From: Epiperipatus broadwayi
Taxonomy: Eukaryota > Onychophora > Udeonychophora > Euonychophora > Peripatidae
Assembly (NCBI GenBank): GCA_028023455.1
Contig: JAQFVV010012397.1
Span: forward strand, 3,339,501-3,403,500
Direction: 5' to 3'
Length of the DNA stretch: 64,000 nt
Part shown: piece after piece, positions 46,601 through 59,300 of the stretch
Position numbering within the stretch: the stretch's first letter is position 1
Layout of the letters: every line of letters begins with the position of its first letter
Translations under genes and position numbers: made by a program
The notes under the pieces: generated by a model
Seen by the model: the letters and a program-made list of their open reading frames with translations, nothing else
Database searches by the model: none
What the model was told of the DNA's origin: nothing

Positions 46601-47004
46601 TTTGTTTTCATTTGATAAATTTAAAACTATAAAGGAGACTTTGACCTTTTTTTTGGATCTCTCAAAAGTACATAATTTTTGACATACGCCTTTATTTGGG
46701 AGGGGGGGGATTTCCATTCTAAATCTACTGTTTCTTTTTTACATACGTCTTTTATTTTTGGTTTTGGATTCAATACATTTCAAAGTAATAAGGGACAGTT
46801 TTAACTTTTTCAATAAAACGTCTGGTATTTTTATTCTTTTTTAACAACAAAAATTAAACTTGGGTTCATTTTTAAAATCTACTTAACGTGCTGTTTATTG
46901 ATTTAAAACAACAACAACAACAAAAAACCTCTTTTTGCTTTTAAACGGAACGAATAGGTATGTCAAAAGAAGTATTTTTTTTTTTTTTTAAAAAAATCAA
47001 TAAA

Positions 47005-47271
47005 TCAAGAGATGTCCAACAAACTACACCGCCCCTTTTTAACACTGTCATTCTGGGTGTTAATTACATGATTTACAGATAAAAATAATCGCAAATAATA
47101 CACAAATTCTTTCCAGAAAATAAATTTATTAACCACATATGACTGAACTAAATCAACTGTAACGAATGGCAGGATGTTTTGGGCTTGAAAAAATGCAACT
47201 GCCTCACTTTCTCTGTTTGGGACGTCCCACAAATATAATAACGTGGTAGACATTTTGTTCTTCTTTTTCAA
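47005..47271 (-). pseudogene. Merlin-type transposase N-terminal fragment, second copy
   Basis: The 88-codon frame reads LYLWDVPNRESEAVAFFQAQ, then NILPF, close in pattern to W--TEADVVAFLQQRNILL in the 944-bp element. The zinc-ribbon cysteines are not seen here. A further minus-strand frame (47268-47519) lies upstream and overlaps it by a few bases in a different phase. It ends LFAEKYHFCRDLDES and may be the preceding part of the same decayed gene, or chance. Element C begins 49 bases beyond that. Confidence 0.5.
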
Positions 47272-47567
47272 CTCTCATCCAAGTCACGACAGAAATGGTA
47301 TTTTTCCGCAAACAACTCCAATCGTCTGCCAGAGAGCTTGAAAAATTTTACTTTGTCTTTTTTGACCCCCAAAAAAGCCAAAATTAGCCAAAAAAATTTT
47401 TTTTGACAAATATCAATAATATGCTGAAAATTACTAGTACGCAAAAATCTTTCAGTTGGGAAATAAAGAAAATCATAAACATCAACAAATAAACACTTGA
47501 AAAAGATGACAATGCTCACACTCTCATCTTAAATTCTAGCGACGATACAAATTCTGTCAATATGCAT

Positions 47568-50133
47568 TGAAACAGTAAAATTCGTATTCGAATCTTAAGT
47601 TTCACCTTTTTCTATCATCTCTCACTCACCAGTCTATCCTGTCCAAATTTAAACTTTTTGGTATCGAATTGTGTGTGTAGCAATATTAAAAATGTATAGA
47701 TATATGTAGAATTCACCATAAACACACACACATTTCAATCTCAAATTTAAGGCAATAAATAAAGATAAATAATATAATTTAGATTTCTTTTAGTTATAAA
47801 AAAATATATATTTTTAACCATTTATTTTAAATTGTAAAATCTGTTATTTATTGCTTTGTTTAAATTTCATTTAATAATAATTTTAGAAATCTGATGTAAT
47901 ATTTAATTAAAAGTAAAATAATCGTATGTTCCCTTTTTGTCTTTGAAATTTTAAAAGAATCGGTCGGTGAGAGATAATAGATTAATTAAAAAGAAAAATT
48001 CCCTAAAATATAATTGCAAAAACTAAATGTAAAATCTAAACATAAACAATAGAACGGCAGTTTTCTCTAATTAGAATTAACAAAAATGCATTGATTATCC
48101 TCAGGGCAGATTAAATGGAATCTAAAAATATACTAACAAAATGTAAAAGATAAGATATAAGAAGGGAGGCCATCTTAGACTTGCTAGAAACAGGCACTTT
48201 AACTTTAGCTCTGCTCTCGATCAGTTGAGAGTCTCCAAAATATTAAATAAATTGTTCCTGCCATGGTATGACCGAGTAAAAGCGCCCAGACTATTCTCCG
48301 CCCGGGAGATGGCCTATCGGATGCCAAACCTTCCATTGCCCTTCATAAATTCAACCACGAAGATCTGCTGCCTAAAATAATGAGAAAGCTGCTGCTGCTG
48401 TTAAATTAAATGAACCACCTAAACACAGGAAAGAACTGCTAATCATGAACAATTTGCTACTAACCAATGGAATCGGAAAACTTCTCATAAAACAGGTACC
48501 TGTGTCCAAATTCTTTAGAGTACTCTACTAATATGCTATAGCTCATTCTTCATACTACTTATATAACTTATAAAATGTAAAATTATCATTTGTAAAACTA
48601 AAATTTAATAATTAATTTATTGTGCAAATTTCTCTAATAATCTAGCTTACCTCACTCTATCTTTCTTGGGTACATATTTCTAAAATCTACATTTTATCAT
48701 ATAATTATCGCATGCTCATAATTTTCTAAGTTTAAATCTATGATCGCTTGAAACAGTGAATGCGTGTCAAATTTTCATTAACATTTACTTTCATAAATAA
48801 CTTAATTTTCATATAAATCGACACGCATTCAATGCTTCATTTATTGTAATGCAGGGGTCTACTACTTCGCAAATGGCTGGCGTATTAGTTGTAATAATCA
48901 CCCAGTTTATATATGTTTTATATTTATTAAGTCTTAATTAATAATTCCATAAAATTGCATTTCTTTGAGAGTCGCCAACGTTCTTTATTAAATGTTGATA
49001 ATGTAGGGCCGAGTTAGAAAACATATTTAATATCTTACCAGAATCGCCTATACATTATACATATGTTACGTTTTAGAGATGCGATGACCCATTTCAAGCC
49101 GCGAATATTCCGGATTCTATAGGGTTGAAATTAACCCCAGTCGTCCTACACAAGCTGACAAATGAATGTCCCGTAGGACTTGACGACTGTCATGCAGCCA
49201 GCAGGCAAATCGCGACATGGACCGCTTGTCCCTGGTTATGCTTATGTGACACCTTACTTTTTTGGGCCGATGGCAAACGCCAGCCCGTCATTCTTATAAA
49301 CTCATTCACGGCTTTGCAGTTTCAATATACTGCGATTCCATATCACCTTTCTAAAACGTACCATGTGTTTCTTTAACTTTATTATTCTATGTATCACTCC
49401 GCCTCTGCATTATCTTCATAATTCACTCTCAAATAAATGTTAGCCCTTAGTTATTAAAGAATATTTTAATTAAATAAATATATGTCCGCTGCTACTCTTA
49501 TAAATCTTACTTTAGACTCTTGCATTGCAAAGGTATAAATATCTAAAGGCATGCATTAGAAATACTTGCTTGAGAATTTTAGGTAGCTAGATTACGTCAT
49601 CAAATAAATGTTTTTCTTTTTGTAAACATTACAGTATCGGAAATACCGCTACTGAGGTATTAAATATAAAATATGTCTAAATAAATAAATGTATTTCTTT
49701 AATATAATAGTATCGGAAAATCCCGCTACTGAAACTTTAAATCTTAGCAAATATTATTAATAAATAATTTTATTATTAAAATGTTTCAATAAATAATTTC
49801 AAACTATACATCTGCAATTATGTTTTATTTATTCAATACCCATTCATTATGTTTCCTCGATTTGTAAATATGTGTTTAATTAATATTAGTGTTATTATTG
49901 GCTAACTCGGAATAAAATCATGAATCTCTTGCAAACCCTGACCACCGTGCCTAAAGAAATGTTTACTAATGTCGCATCAGATGCGTTGTTTCGTAGATTG
50001 TATTGTGGAACCGATAAACTATGTTCGAACTCAGTACTACGGGTGGCTTCGCTACCTCGATGGTGCTGCCGTTCTGTGTGGTGGTCGAATTCTGCACTAT
50101 GTTAAACGAGTCACACGTTTTCTGACTGTTACA
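47568..50133 (+). repeat. 5' LTR of element C
   Basis: 2566 bp. After TGAAACAGTA it has 20 bases (including ATTCGTATTCGAAT) absent from the 3' LTR. TATA-like TATAAGAAG lies at 48156 and AATAAA at 49432, 1276 bases apart. Short frames lie at 49125-49376 and 49920-50105, repeated in the 3' LTR. Confidence 0.9.
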
Positions 50134-50156
50134 TACTAGAATTTTTTTTTGGCGTT

Positions 50157-50178
50157 TGGCGCCAACAAACGTGGAGGC
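50157..50178 (+). promoter_or_regulatory. Probable primer binding site of element C
   Basis: TGGCGCCAACAAACGTGGAG lies 23 bases after the 5' LTR, at nearly the same offset as the site in element B. It looks like the tRNA-Lys site TGGCGCCCAACGTGGGGC with a small duplication and changes. It may prime poorly, or pair with another tRNA. Confidence 0.55.
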
Positions 50179-50502
50179 TTCGATAACAATACCCATATCC
50201 CTGAGCAGATTTATAATGCATATAAATTTCTTTTGGCATTCGTTACCCGGGTTAGCTAATTATTCTATATATATACGAGTTTGTTTTGATAAAAATAATG
50301 AAAAAAAAATAAATCGAGTGAAATAATGTGGGTCGAGTGAATGAAAGGACGGTAGATGTAATAATAAATTTAAGGAAAGCAGGGATGTGTGTGTAATTTA
50401 AGAAGAAACGAAAATACTCGGATCTAATGAAATATTTTTTTTTATATATATATCGGAAAAAAAAAAAAAGTAATCTGTCGCGAAATGAGAAAGCAAGTAG
50501 CA

Positions 50503-50700
50503 GTAAATATTTTATTAAAGCACCATTATATATATCATAGACAACAGAGGCTTTTTATATATGTTAACAGTAAATATTTATTAAAGTACTATTATATATA
50601 TATATCAAAGACAGCAGTGACTTGCTATACATGTTAACAGTAAATATTTTATTAAAGTGCTATTATATATATAGATAGCAGTGGCTTATTATATGCGTTG
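50503..50700 (+). repeat. Three tandem repeats of about 70 bp in the leader of element C
   Basis: Units begin near 50503, 50570 and 50638 with AGTAAATATTT(T)ATTAAAG, then an ATTATATATAT run, then GACA(A/G)CAG-GGCTT or similar, and TGTTAAC. They lie between the primer site and the gag frame, where packaging signals are usual in retroelements; a role is only inferred. Confidence 0.8.
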
Positions 50701-50853
50701 GCAGTAGTTCGTCATAATGTATATGTTAAATGCAGCAATATAGAGATAGGGCAATGTAGAGTAGGTGAGGGCAGTGAAAGAGTGTGATAGGGCTAATATA
50801 TCGGTGGGGAATAGTCTAATGCTAGTAATATAAAATAAATAAATAATATTAAA

Positions 50854-51915
50854 ATGGAAGCAGAAAATGACAGTATAGGATCAATGAACTTTAGTTTAAA
50901 GTTACGTGAAATACTTTGACAGAATAGGGAAGAAATGAGGAAAATTTATGAGGAGGAAGCGAGAAGAAGAGATGAAGAATCAAAAAAGATACAGGAAGAA
51001 GAAAAGATAAGAGCTAAGAAGTATCAGGAAATTCTAAAATCTGTCTTGAGAGAGTTAGGAATGATAGCAGAGGAATATAGAATAAACCAAGTCAATCAAA
51101 AGGAAGAGGCTAAAGATTTGGAAAATGAAAGGAAGTTAGCAAGATCTGACGAACCTATAATAGAAAAACAGACAGATAGTGTAATAAATGTAAATAAGTG
51201 TGAAGAGCAAAGAGACCTCATTCCAACAAATGAAGGCCCACAAGAACCATTGAACGAAGACAGCATTGAAAAGGAAACAAGCATATCCGGAGTTAGTAAA
51301 AAGGAAAAAGAAATTAAAGATATGGAAAGGAAGTTAGAAAGATCTGACGAACCTATGATAATAGATGAGCAAATAGATCTCATTCCAATAGATGAAGGCC
51401 CACAAGAACTGTTGAGTGAAAGCAGTAAAGAGAAGACAAGCATGGATGGGGACAAAAAAATAGGACCAAAAGTCAGGGAAGAAAGCATGAAAATGGACAG
51501 TGGATACCAAAGCCACTTAGCAAAGATGGTCCACATTAAAATCTTTAGAGTGGAAATAAGGGAAAAACCTCAAACCTACCTAGAGAGCTTACAGAAGTTC
51601 TTCCAATTTCATAAGAAAGGACCAGATGAGCAGATAGCTATAGCTAGTTACCATCTGCAAGGTTCTGCCAAAGACTGGTGGAATATGGGGAAATGGAAAT
51701 ATAGAACGATCCAGCATAGCATGCCGCTAACCATCCAACCATTAATGACAGGCAGTCAAATAAAAGATATAGGAGAAATGATTGAATTTCTTACTACCTT
51801 GGATTTGAACCATTGGGCCAAAGAACCACCTGATAGAAGGCAAAAATTAGAAAACCCAACGCTGCAATCATCGACGACGAGGGATAGATATTATCCACCT
51901 GACCCAGGGTTATAA
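50854..51915 (+). CDS. Gag-like protein of element C, with an in-frame stop at codon 22
   Basis: The open part runs 326 codons from ATG 50935. An upstream ATG at 50854 is in the same frame and would add 27 codons, but a TGA at 50917-50919 breaks it, probably from a CGA codon. Residues 1-60 of the open part are charged coiled coil (EEEARRRDEESKKIQEEEK). A segment of about 60 residues with RSDEP(M/I)I, DLIP--EGPQE(P/L)L and KE-TS- occurs twice (residues about 65-115 and 138-170). Residues about 199-245 read MVHIKIF, QTYLESLQKFFQFH, DEQIAIASYHLQGSAKDWW. This is the capsid core pattern of Ty3/Gypsy-type gag (YLE-LE-FF------DEQ-I--A---L-G-A--WW). It then jumps to the tail shared with element B (WAKEPPD to PPDPGL). 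No zinc knuckle or pol follows. Confidence 0.8.
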
Positions 51916-52346
51916 AAATAATTAGCTCTTAGGATGGTCATTACGTGAATATAAAAATATTGAAATGCATTTGGTATAATGAACTTGGTTGAATGGAATT
52001 TCCATTGATTAAATAAGGCTTTAGATAGAATTTTTATATATATATTATTATTTTAATTACTATTATTCTAAGAATTTTTTTTTATATATGATCAATTTAA
52101 CTAATATTCCTATATGATTGCTAACCAGACACGGCCAAATTAGGCCATTTTAAATTAAACTATAAATTCTAGATCCGGGTATATAAATTATTCGTTGCTT
52201 CATGTAATCTCTGCTCTCTATATTTCTATGTATCTGTAAAAAAAAAAAAAACTTTTTTTTTTCGTATTTAAATTATGTGATGTAGCAAAAATTTTTTTCT
52301 CTTTCCTTGCCTCCTTTGTTCATCCTTAATTGTTTACGGGAAGTAC

Positions 52347-52353
52347 GGGGAAA
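52347..52353 (+). promoter_or_regulatory. Polypurine tract of element C
   Basis: GGGGAAA ends at the TG of the 3' LTR, with a further purine run (GGGAAG) just upstream. Confidence 0.6.
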
Positions 52354-54880
52354 TGAAACAGTAAGTTTCACCTTTTTCTATCATCTCTCACTCACCTGTC
52401 TATCCTGCCCAAATTTAAACTTTTTGGTATCGAATTATGTGTGTAGCAATATTAAAAATGTATAGATATATGTAGAATTCATCATAAACACGTGCACATT
52501 TCGATCTCAAATTTAAGGCAATAAATAAAGATAAATAATATAATTTAGATTTCTTTTAGTTATAAAAAAATATATATTTTTAACCATTTATTTTAAATTG
52601 TAAAATCCGTTATTTATTGCTTTGTTTAACTTTCATTTAATAATAATTTTAGAAATCTGATGTAATATTTAATTAAAAGTAAAATAATCGTATGTTCCCT
52701 TTTTGTCTTTGAAATTTTAAAAGAATCAGTCGGTGAGAGATAATAGATTAATTAAAAAGAAAAATTCCCTAAAATATAATTGCAAAAACTAAATGTAAAA
52801 TCTAAACATAAACAATAGAACGGCAGTTTTCTCTAATTAGAATTAACAAAAATGCATTGATTATCCTCAGGGCAGATTAAATGGAATCTAAAAATATACT
52901 AACAAAATGTAAAAGATAAGATATAAGAAGGGAGGCCATCTTAGACTTGCTAGAAACAGACACTTTAACTTTAGCTCTGCTCTCGATCAGTTGAGAGTCT
53001 CCAAAATATTAAATAAATTGTTCCTGCCATGGTGTGACCGAGTAAAAGCGCCCAGACTATTCTCCGCCCGGGAGATGGCTTATCGGGTGCCAAACCTTCA
53101 TTGCCCTTCATAAATTCAACCATGAAGATCTGCTGCCTAAAATAATGAGAAAGCTGCTGCTGCAGTTTAATTAAATGAACCACCTAAACACAGGAAAGAA
53201 CTGCTAATCATGAACAATTTGCTACTAACCAATGGAATCGGAAAACTTCTCATAAAACAGGTACTTGTGTTCAAATTCTCTAGAGTACTCTACTAATATG
53301 CTATAGCTCATTCTTCATACTACTTATATAATTTATAAAATGTAAAATTATCATTTGTAAAACTAAAATTTAATAATTAATTTATTGTGCAAATTTCTCT
53401 AATAATCTAGCTTACCTCACTCTGTCTTTCTTGGGTACATATTTCTAAAATCTACATTTTATCATATAATTATCGCATGCTCATAATTTTCTAAGTTTAA
53501 ATCTATGATGCGTGTCAAATTTTCATTAACATTTACTTTCATAAATAACTTAATTTTCATATAAATCGACACACATTCAATGCTTCATTTATTTAATGTG
53601 GGGGTCTACTACTTCGCAAATGGCTGGCGTATTAGTTGTAATAATCACCCAGTTTATATATGTTTTATATTTATTAAGTCTTAATTAATAATTCCATAAA
53701 ATTGCATTTTTTTGAGAGTCGCCAACGTTCTTTATTAAATGTTGATAATGTAGGGCCGAGTTAGAAAACATATTTAATATCTTACCAGAATCGCCTATAC
53801 ATTATAGATGTGTTACGTTTTAGAGATGCGATGACCCATTTTAAGCCGCGAATATTCCGGATTCTATAGGGTTGAAATTAACCCCAGTCATCTTACACAA
53901 GCTGACAAATGAATGTCCCATAGGACTTGACGACCGTCATGCAGCCAGCAGGCAAATCGCGTCACGGACCGCTTGTCCCTGGTTATGCTTATGTGACACC
54001 TTACTTCTTTGGGCCGATGGCAAACGCCAGCCTGTCATTTTTATAAACTCATTCACAGCTTTGCAGTTTCAATATACTGCCATTCCATATCGCCTTTCTA
54101 AAATGTACCACGTGTTTCTTTAACTTTATTATTCTATGTATCACTCTGCCTCTGCATTATCTTCATAATTCACTCTCAAATAAATGTTAGCCCTTAATTA
54201 TTAAAGAATATTTTAATTAAATAAATATATGTCCGCTGCTACTCTTATAAATCTTACTTTAGACTCTTGCATTGCAAAGATATAAATACCTAAAGGCATG
54301 CATTAGAAATACTTGCTCAAGAATTTTAGGTAGCTAGATTACGTCATCAAATAAATGTTTTTCTTTTTGTAAACATTACAGTATCGGAAATACCGCTACT
54401 GAGGTATTAAATATAAAATATGTCTAAATAAATAAATGTATTTCTTTAATATAATAGTATCGGAAAATCCCGCTACTGAAACTTTAAATCTTAGCAAATA
54501 TTATTAATAATTAATTTTATTATTAAAATGTTTCAATAAATAATTTCAAACTATACGTCTGCAATTATGTTTTATTTATTCGATACCCATTCATTATGTT
54601 TCCTCGATTTGTAAATATGTGTTTAATTAATATTAGTGTTATTATTGGCTAACTCGGAATAAAATCATGAATCTCTTGCAAACCCTGACCACCGTGCCTA
54701 AAGAAATGTTTTCTAATGTCGCATCAGATGCGTTGTTTCGTAGATTGTATTGTGGAACCGATAAACTATGTTCAAACTCAGTGCTACGGGTGGCTTCGCT
54801 ACCTCAATGGTGCTGCCGTTCTGTGTGGTGGTCGAATTCTGCACTATGTTAAACGAGTCACACGTTTTCTGACTGTTACA
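52354..54880 (+). repeat. 3' LTR of element C
   Basis: 2527 bp, aligned with 47568-50133. It lacks the 20-base hairpin segment at its start and a few other short stretches. Short frames recur at 53872-54123 and 54667-54852. Confidence 0.9.
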
Positions 54881-55127
54881 GCATAGGAATTCAACCCACA
54901 ATGAAATCAATGGCAAACTATACGATTATAGTATTGTTAGTAGACATAGTGTTATTGATACGCGGAAGTAATTGGCCGCGTATTATAACCACTACATACG
55001 ATCTACTCGTATATTAATGATCACTCGTTTATTAGCCATAGGTTCAGCCGTGAAAGCGGTATAATTCTGTGTTTTTACACAGAAGCAGCGCCAACACAGG
55101 CTGCACAGTGAATAGTTTACTAGTACC

Positions 55128-56282
55128 ATATTTTTTCCCCAAAACCTCATTGACCATTTTCAGAATTATATATAAAAATGATCATAAAGAAAGCATGAAC
55201 ATTAAAATTTTAAGTAATAAATGAAGGTGGGATATATTATGAAGGTCCTAGCCTTCTCCGGATTTTGGGGCAGTTCACATGTTATGTCATTTGCCCAGAT
55301 TTAACCAGAAAATTGTTGCAACTTTTGTCATCACAATCTAGCAATATGAACAGCAACAGAAAATTGGTTTCTTTGTTTGCAAATGTGGCGGAAAGTGGGT
55401 TTATAGTTTAGTCATTTCATAAATATTTTTGGTTAATTTGGCTGATTATTTTTTTTTATGGGTTCAAAATAACAAAAAAATTGGTTTTTGCTATATTTAA
55501 TATTGAGTAACCAAAATTAAGAGAAATTTAATTAAATTAACATTATTTATTATTCTTTTCATTAGCAGCTGTTTGTAAGCAAATATGATCATTCTAATTT
55601 TAGAAGAAAAAGAATTAATTTATATTTATTTAATTCAGAAGTTAGCTACAGTAATTAGAATATTTAATCAGTAGTAATGCACAAATAAAATGAATATTTG
55701 CAATGCATAAATGATTTTCTAATATTATAAATCTATAAATACCTTTTAACAGCATGGAGGTTTACAAAAATAATAAAGTTTATATAGTATGAAATATCCC
55801 TTAGGTTGTTTTCAACCATTGGAAAGCATTTATTTAAACAGAGTTCTCAGACCTTTTTTCTTTTTTCTGGATCTTGATTTTCTTATTATACTATTCTACC
55901 TATTTGCAAAGGAATATTGGTGTCAAATGACATTTGACCTTTTACCATTGGTGAGTTGATTGACTGATAATTGATTTCTGGAATATGGAATAATAATAAT
56001 CAGATGCTTGTTTAATTAATTATATATTTGTCTATATGTTAACTAGGTATGCATTTTAATTATACATTATGCATGACTATGTAATAGTAGAAATGTCATA
56101 TTCTATATATATATATATATAAACTGTAAGAATTAATATTTTATAAATATTTATAAAATTTTAAGTTTCTAATAAATGATAATGATTATGACAATTTTTT
56201 TTTATTTATATCTATTTTTTTATTGTAAATTATTACATTTTTATTTTAAATAATAATAATAATAATATATATATTTTTAAAG
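55128..56282. other. AT-rich DNA upstream of the syntaxin exon
   Basis: Intron or upstream DNA of the syntaxin gene. I looked for the exon with the protein start here and did not find a convincing one. It ends in a T-rich, TA-rich acceptor tract. Confidence 0.5.
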
Positions 56283-56357
56283 CTGGTGTAGATTCAAATG
56301 AATTCACTAGATTGTGTAATGTAATAAATTTTAACATTCAGAAGATTTCTCAGAATG
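56283..56357 (+). CDS. STX7/STX12-like: Syntaxin-7/12-like SNARE, internal exon (Habc helix a start)
   Basis: A 75-base exon flanked by TTTTTAAAG and GGTAAGT. It starts with the last two bases of a split codon, reads GVDSNEFTRLCNVINFNIQK and ISQN, and ends with the first base (G) of a codon. Joined to 63663-63732 the frame continues exactly as ISQN-V-SSMQIMVNQLGTQQ. Members of the syntaxin 7/12 group start their N-terminal Habc bundle with a F--L---I--NIQ-I-Q pattern. These proteins act as Qa-SNAREs in endosome and lysosome fusion. The transmembrane and SNARE-motif exons must lie beyond the right edge and the start codon exon upstream. There is no stop or frame break. Confidence 0.85.
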
Positions 56358-59300
56358 GTAAGTATCTAAATATTTATAATACTTTTTATTAATAATTAGA
56401 GTAGGGATAAATATATTGTGATTATATCCTAATTAATTGTAGAAATTTAATCATTTTAATAATTAATCTTTTTAGAAATTGTAACAAATATTTTGTATTT
56501 ATAATTTATAAGTATATGTAATTGCTTAGTTATCAATATGAATTTCATCAAAAGCAAAAATATTCTTTTACAAGCAATAATATCCATTTATATTATTAAA
56601 ATATTTTTAACAAAGCCATGAGTGAATTCATCTTCGAATTGGATTTTTTTTGTAAATTTTCCTGAATTGTTTATTTTCTTGCAAAAATCCTTAAATTAAG
56701 TTTACAAATAAATTTTCATTGAATGACATAGCTGATGAAATTGAAAACAATGATGCAAAAGAAATATTTTAATTACTAATAATATGAATCAGCATAAAAA
56801 CATAGCATTTTATAAACATAAATTTACACATTTTCTAATTATATGCAGTTGTATTTCACAACCAGGAACAAAAAAAAAAAAAAACACCAACAAACTAGTA
56901 ATTAAAATAATGATTCTATTTATTAATACGGAATTTAGAAGTTTTTAGATAAAATATAAATTACATTAAAGCAAAGCCAATAATGCCACATCAATTGACT
57001 ATTAATTAAGCTTTTATCAATTTTATATAATGCAAAGAATTTAAAGAATCTTAAAGATGAAATTATAATAAGCATTTATTAAATAATAATATTGACTTTT
57101 TAAATGAAATGATAATAGAAGTCAAAAAGATAGAAATATGTAATTCAACAATGATATGGTTCTGCTTATCATTCCTTATGACTTTTTTACTTTAAAGACA
57201 AAAAAGGAAAGGCAAAAAAGTTAAAAAGATCAGAAGAAAGTTCAGTAAGAAAACCAATCATTCTATATGGAAACAAAATTTGAAGAATAAAAGAATACAA
57301 ACCTGAATAAAATCATAAAATTTGATTTATTTAATCGAATTGAATATTTATATCAGAAGCTTACTTAGTTGGGTAAGATATAATGAAATAGGAAACAAAT
57401 AGAATGAAAATTGTAACCTTTAACTTGCCAACATAGTTATAAAACTGTGATTTCTAGCACCAAGATTTTTTAAATGTTGCATATATATTTATCCCATTTC
57501 TTCATTGATGAAAATAAAGTATTATGCTTTTATTGGATTTAGTATTAGATTGATCATCAATCAATTAAACAAAAATTAAATTTAGTTTTTTTTTATAGAT
57601 TTCAAATTAAGAAATTTATATTCTGTTTAGTAGAAATGGTATAAATTCTTTTTGATTATGATTCTGAGGCTCATGGTAAAAGTCAACCATAGATTCAATG
57701 CCAACAAGGATTTAACACTTTCCTGACAGCTATAAAAGCATAATATAATCATATTTTTTATTTTTATAATCAGAATGTTAGCAGTCATCTGATCAACTCA
57801 GATGACCCTGAGATTTTCATCTTCTAACTAATATTTGCTAGATATTCATTTGTTTACCAGTAATTGGATAATTAGCTGGCTTATTGTGGGCTGTTATATA
57901 AATAAAAAAGTTTAAATTTGCTTATAGGTTGAAAAGTTTTATTTCACCTGGATAGAATTCCATAAGCAAGATAGATGGATGCTCAATCACTATACCATGA
58001 AACCATTAGAAAAAAAAAAATTTCAATAAGAATTTTTTGACTACTATCAAATTGATGATAATATATATATATGTTTTGATTTTGGCTTAAAAATGGTTTA
58101 GTCTGATAGCAAATCAAGCAGAGATTATGATGATAAAGTAATTGCATATTGAAATTCTTATTAATTTTTGGGTCTTAAGTTGTATTTGCAATCAAACAAA
58201 AGGTTTACAAAATTGCATTTAAATTGTATAGTTATGATGTTTCCATGATTATTACAATCTAAATAGTCACATATCATTTACTATGTTAAGTAAAATGTTC
58301 TTTATTACTTTTTTTTTAAAGATATAAAAAGAGACTTAAGAAGATTCTTCCAGATAAAATATTCCATAGATTAAGTAACACTTGTTCACTGCAAAATAAA
58401 GATGAAGTTCATGATCAAAACCATGATGATTGAAGTCAGTGAAAATTTAATGCATTGTTCTTACATATTTCTGTCGCTCACATATTTGGTCTGTTTTTTT
58501 TTTTTGACTTCAGAATTAGCACCATTATTATTATTTTTTTTGCCAGTTCTATCATTCTTTGCACTGTCATTTTAACACATTAATTATTAGCAATTTACTC
58601 CTGATGTAACATTTTCCACGTGGATAATTAAAAAAAAAAAAAATTGAAACAATGTGCAGTACTTTTGTTCTTCAGTCTTTTTCTTTTGACTAAATTAAGA
58701 CTTGGTAATACTATTGTTGACTGTAATGCTTTATAAAGAATAATTACAAGAAATTTCAGTTTTAATTTATTGTAAGCACTTCTATTACACATGAGTGTAA
58801 GTTTCATCTGATTCCTGATTTCTTATATTTTATTTTCATTAATGTTTTTTTGCCTCTTACGAAACATTATTTATTTTATTAAATAAAATAATGAGAAGGT
58901 GGTGAACTTACAGATGTATTGATCTTTACTCAGATTTGCGAACTGCTGATGAAAGTAAAAGTTTTCAAGGAATAGCTATAATATAACACAGCTTTTTTTT
59001 TTTTGCACACCACATGCATGCAACGTAATGACAATCATCATGCTTTGGATTGAAGCACAAAATTTGTTTGACCTCCAAAAAATGGCACTCAAAGATTTTT
59101 TTTTCTTAAGTTTCATTATTCATAAAATTAAAATCAAAATTGTTTTGGATAGAAATATAAAAGATTAGGAAATATCTAATCAGTATAGTTTATATTAACT
59201 CTGATTTTTTGAGCAATATATATATTTTGATATTAAGAATATAAATGTTTCCTAATTAACTCAACCTGCCTTTGGGCAGAATTCTTAAAATGTATATGTA

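Larger units (their letters stand above)
47568..54880 (+). mobile_element. LTR retrotransposon C (gag-only)
   Basis: LTRs at 47568-50133 and 52354-54880 (2566 and 2527 bp) begin TGAAACAGTA and end GACTGTTACA. GCAT flanks both sides (47564-47567 and 54881-54884), an unambiguous 4-bp duplication in mixed sequence. The interior (2.2 kb) has a gag-like frame and no pol. It shares with element B the LTR ends, the TATA-to-AATAAA spacing and the gag C-terminus, but most LTR sequence is diverged. It is inserted in a Merlin-like element. The LTRs differ more than those of B do, so it is older than B and younger than A. Confidence 0.9.
46363..55127 (-). mobile_element. Second Merlin-like element, split by LTR element C
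   Basis: The outer ends, 46363-46409 and 55081-55127, are inverted repeats matching at about 40 of 47 positions, starting GGT-CTAGTAAACTATT. Without element C the copy is about 1.45 kb. Internal landmarks agree with the 944-bp copy: GCGCTGTTTCTAGTTAAAAA and ACATTACCGGGCCGCT here, against GCGCTGTTGCTAGTGAAAAA and ACGTTACTGGGCTGAT there. Both also have a minus-strand transposase-like segment. The two flanking 8-mers (AACATTTT and ATATTTTT) are only partly alike, so the duplication is eroded. Confidence 0.72.

Noticed and set aside
49920-50105. 61-codon frame in the element C LTR, repeated at 54667-54852
   Set aside because: It is kept only because the two LTRs are near-identical; the second copy adds no independent support and no protein family is recognised.
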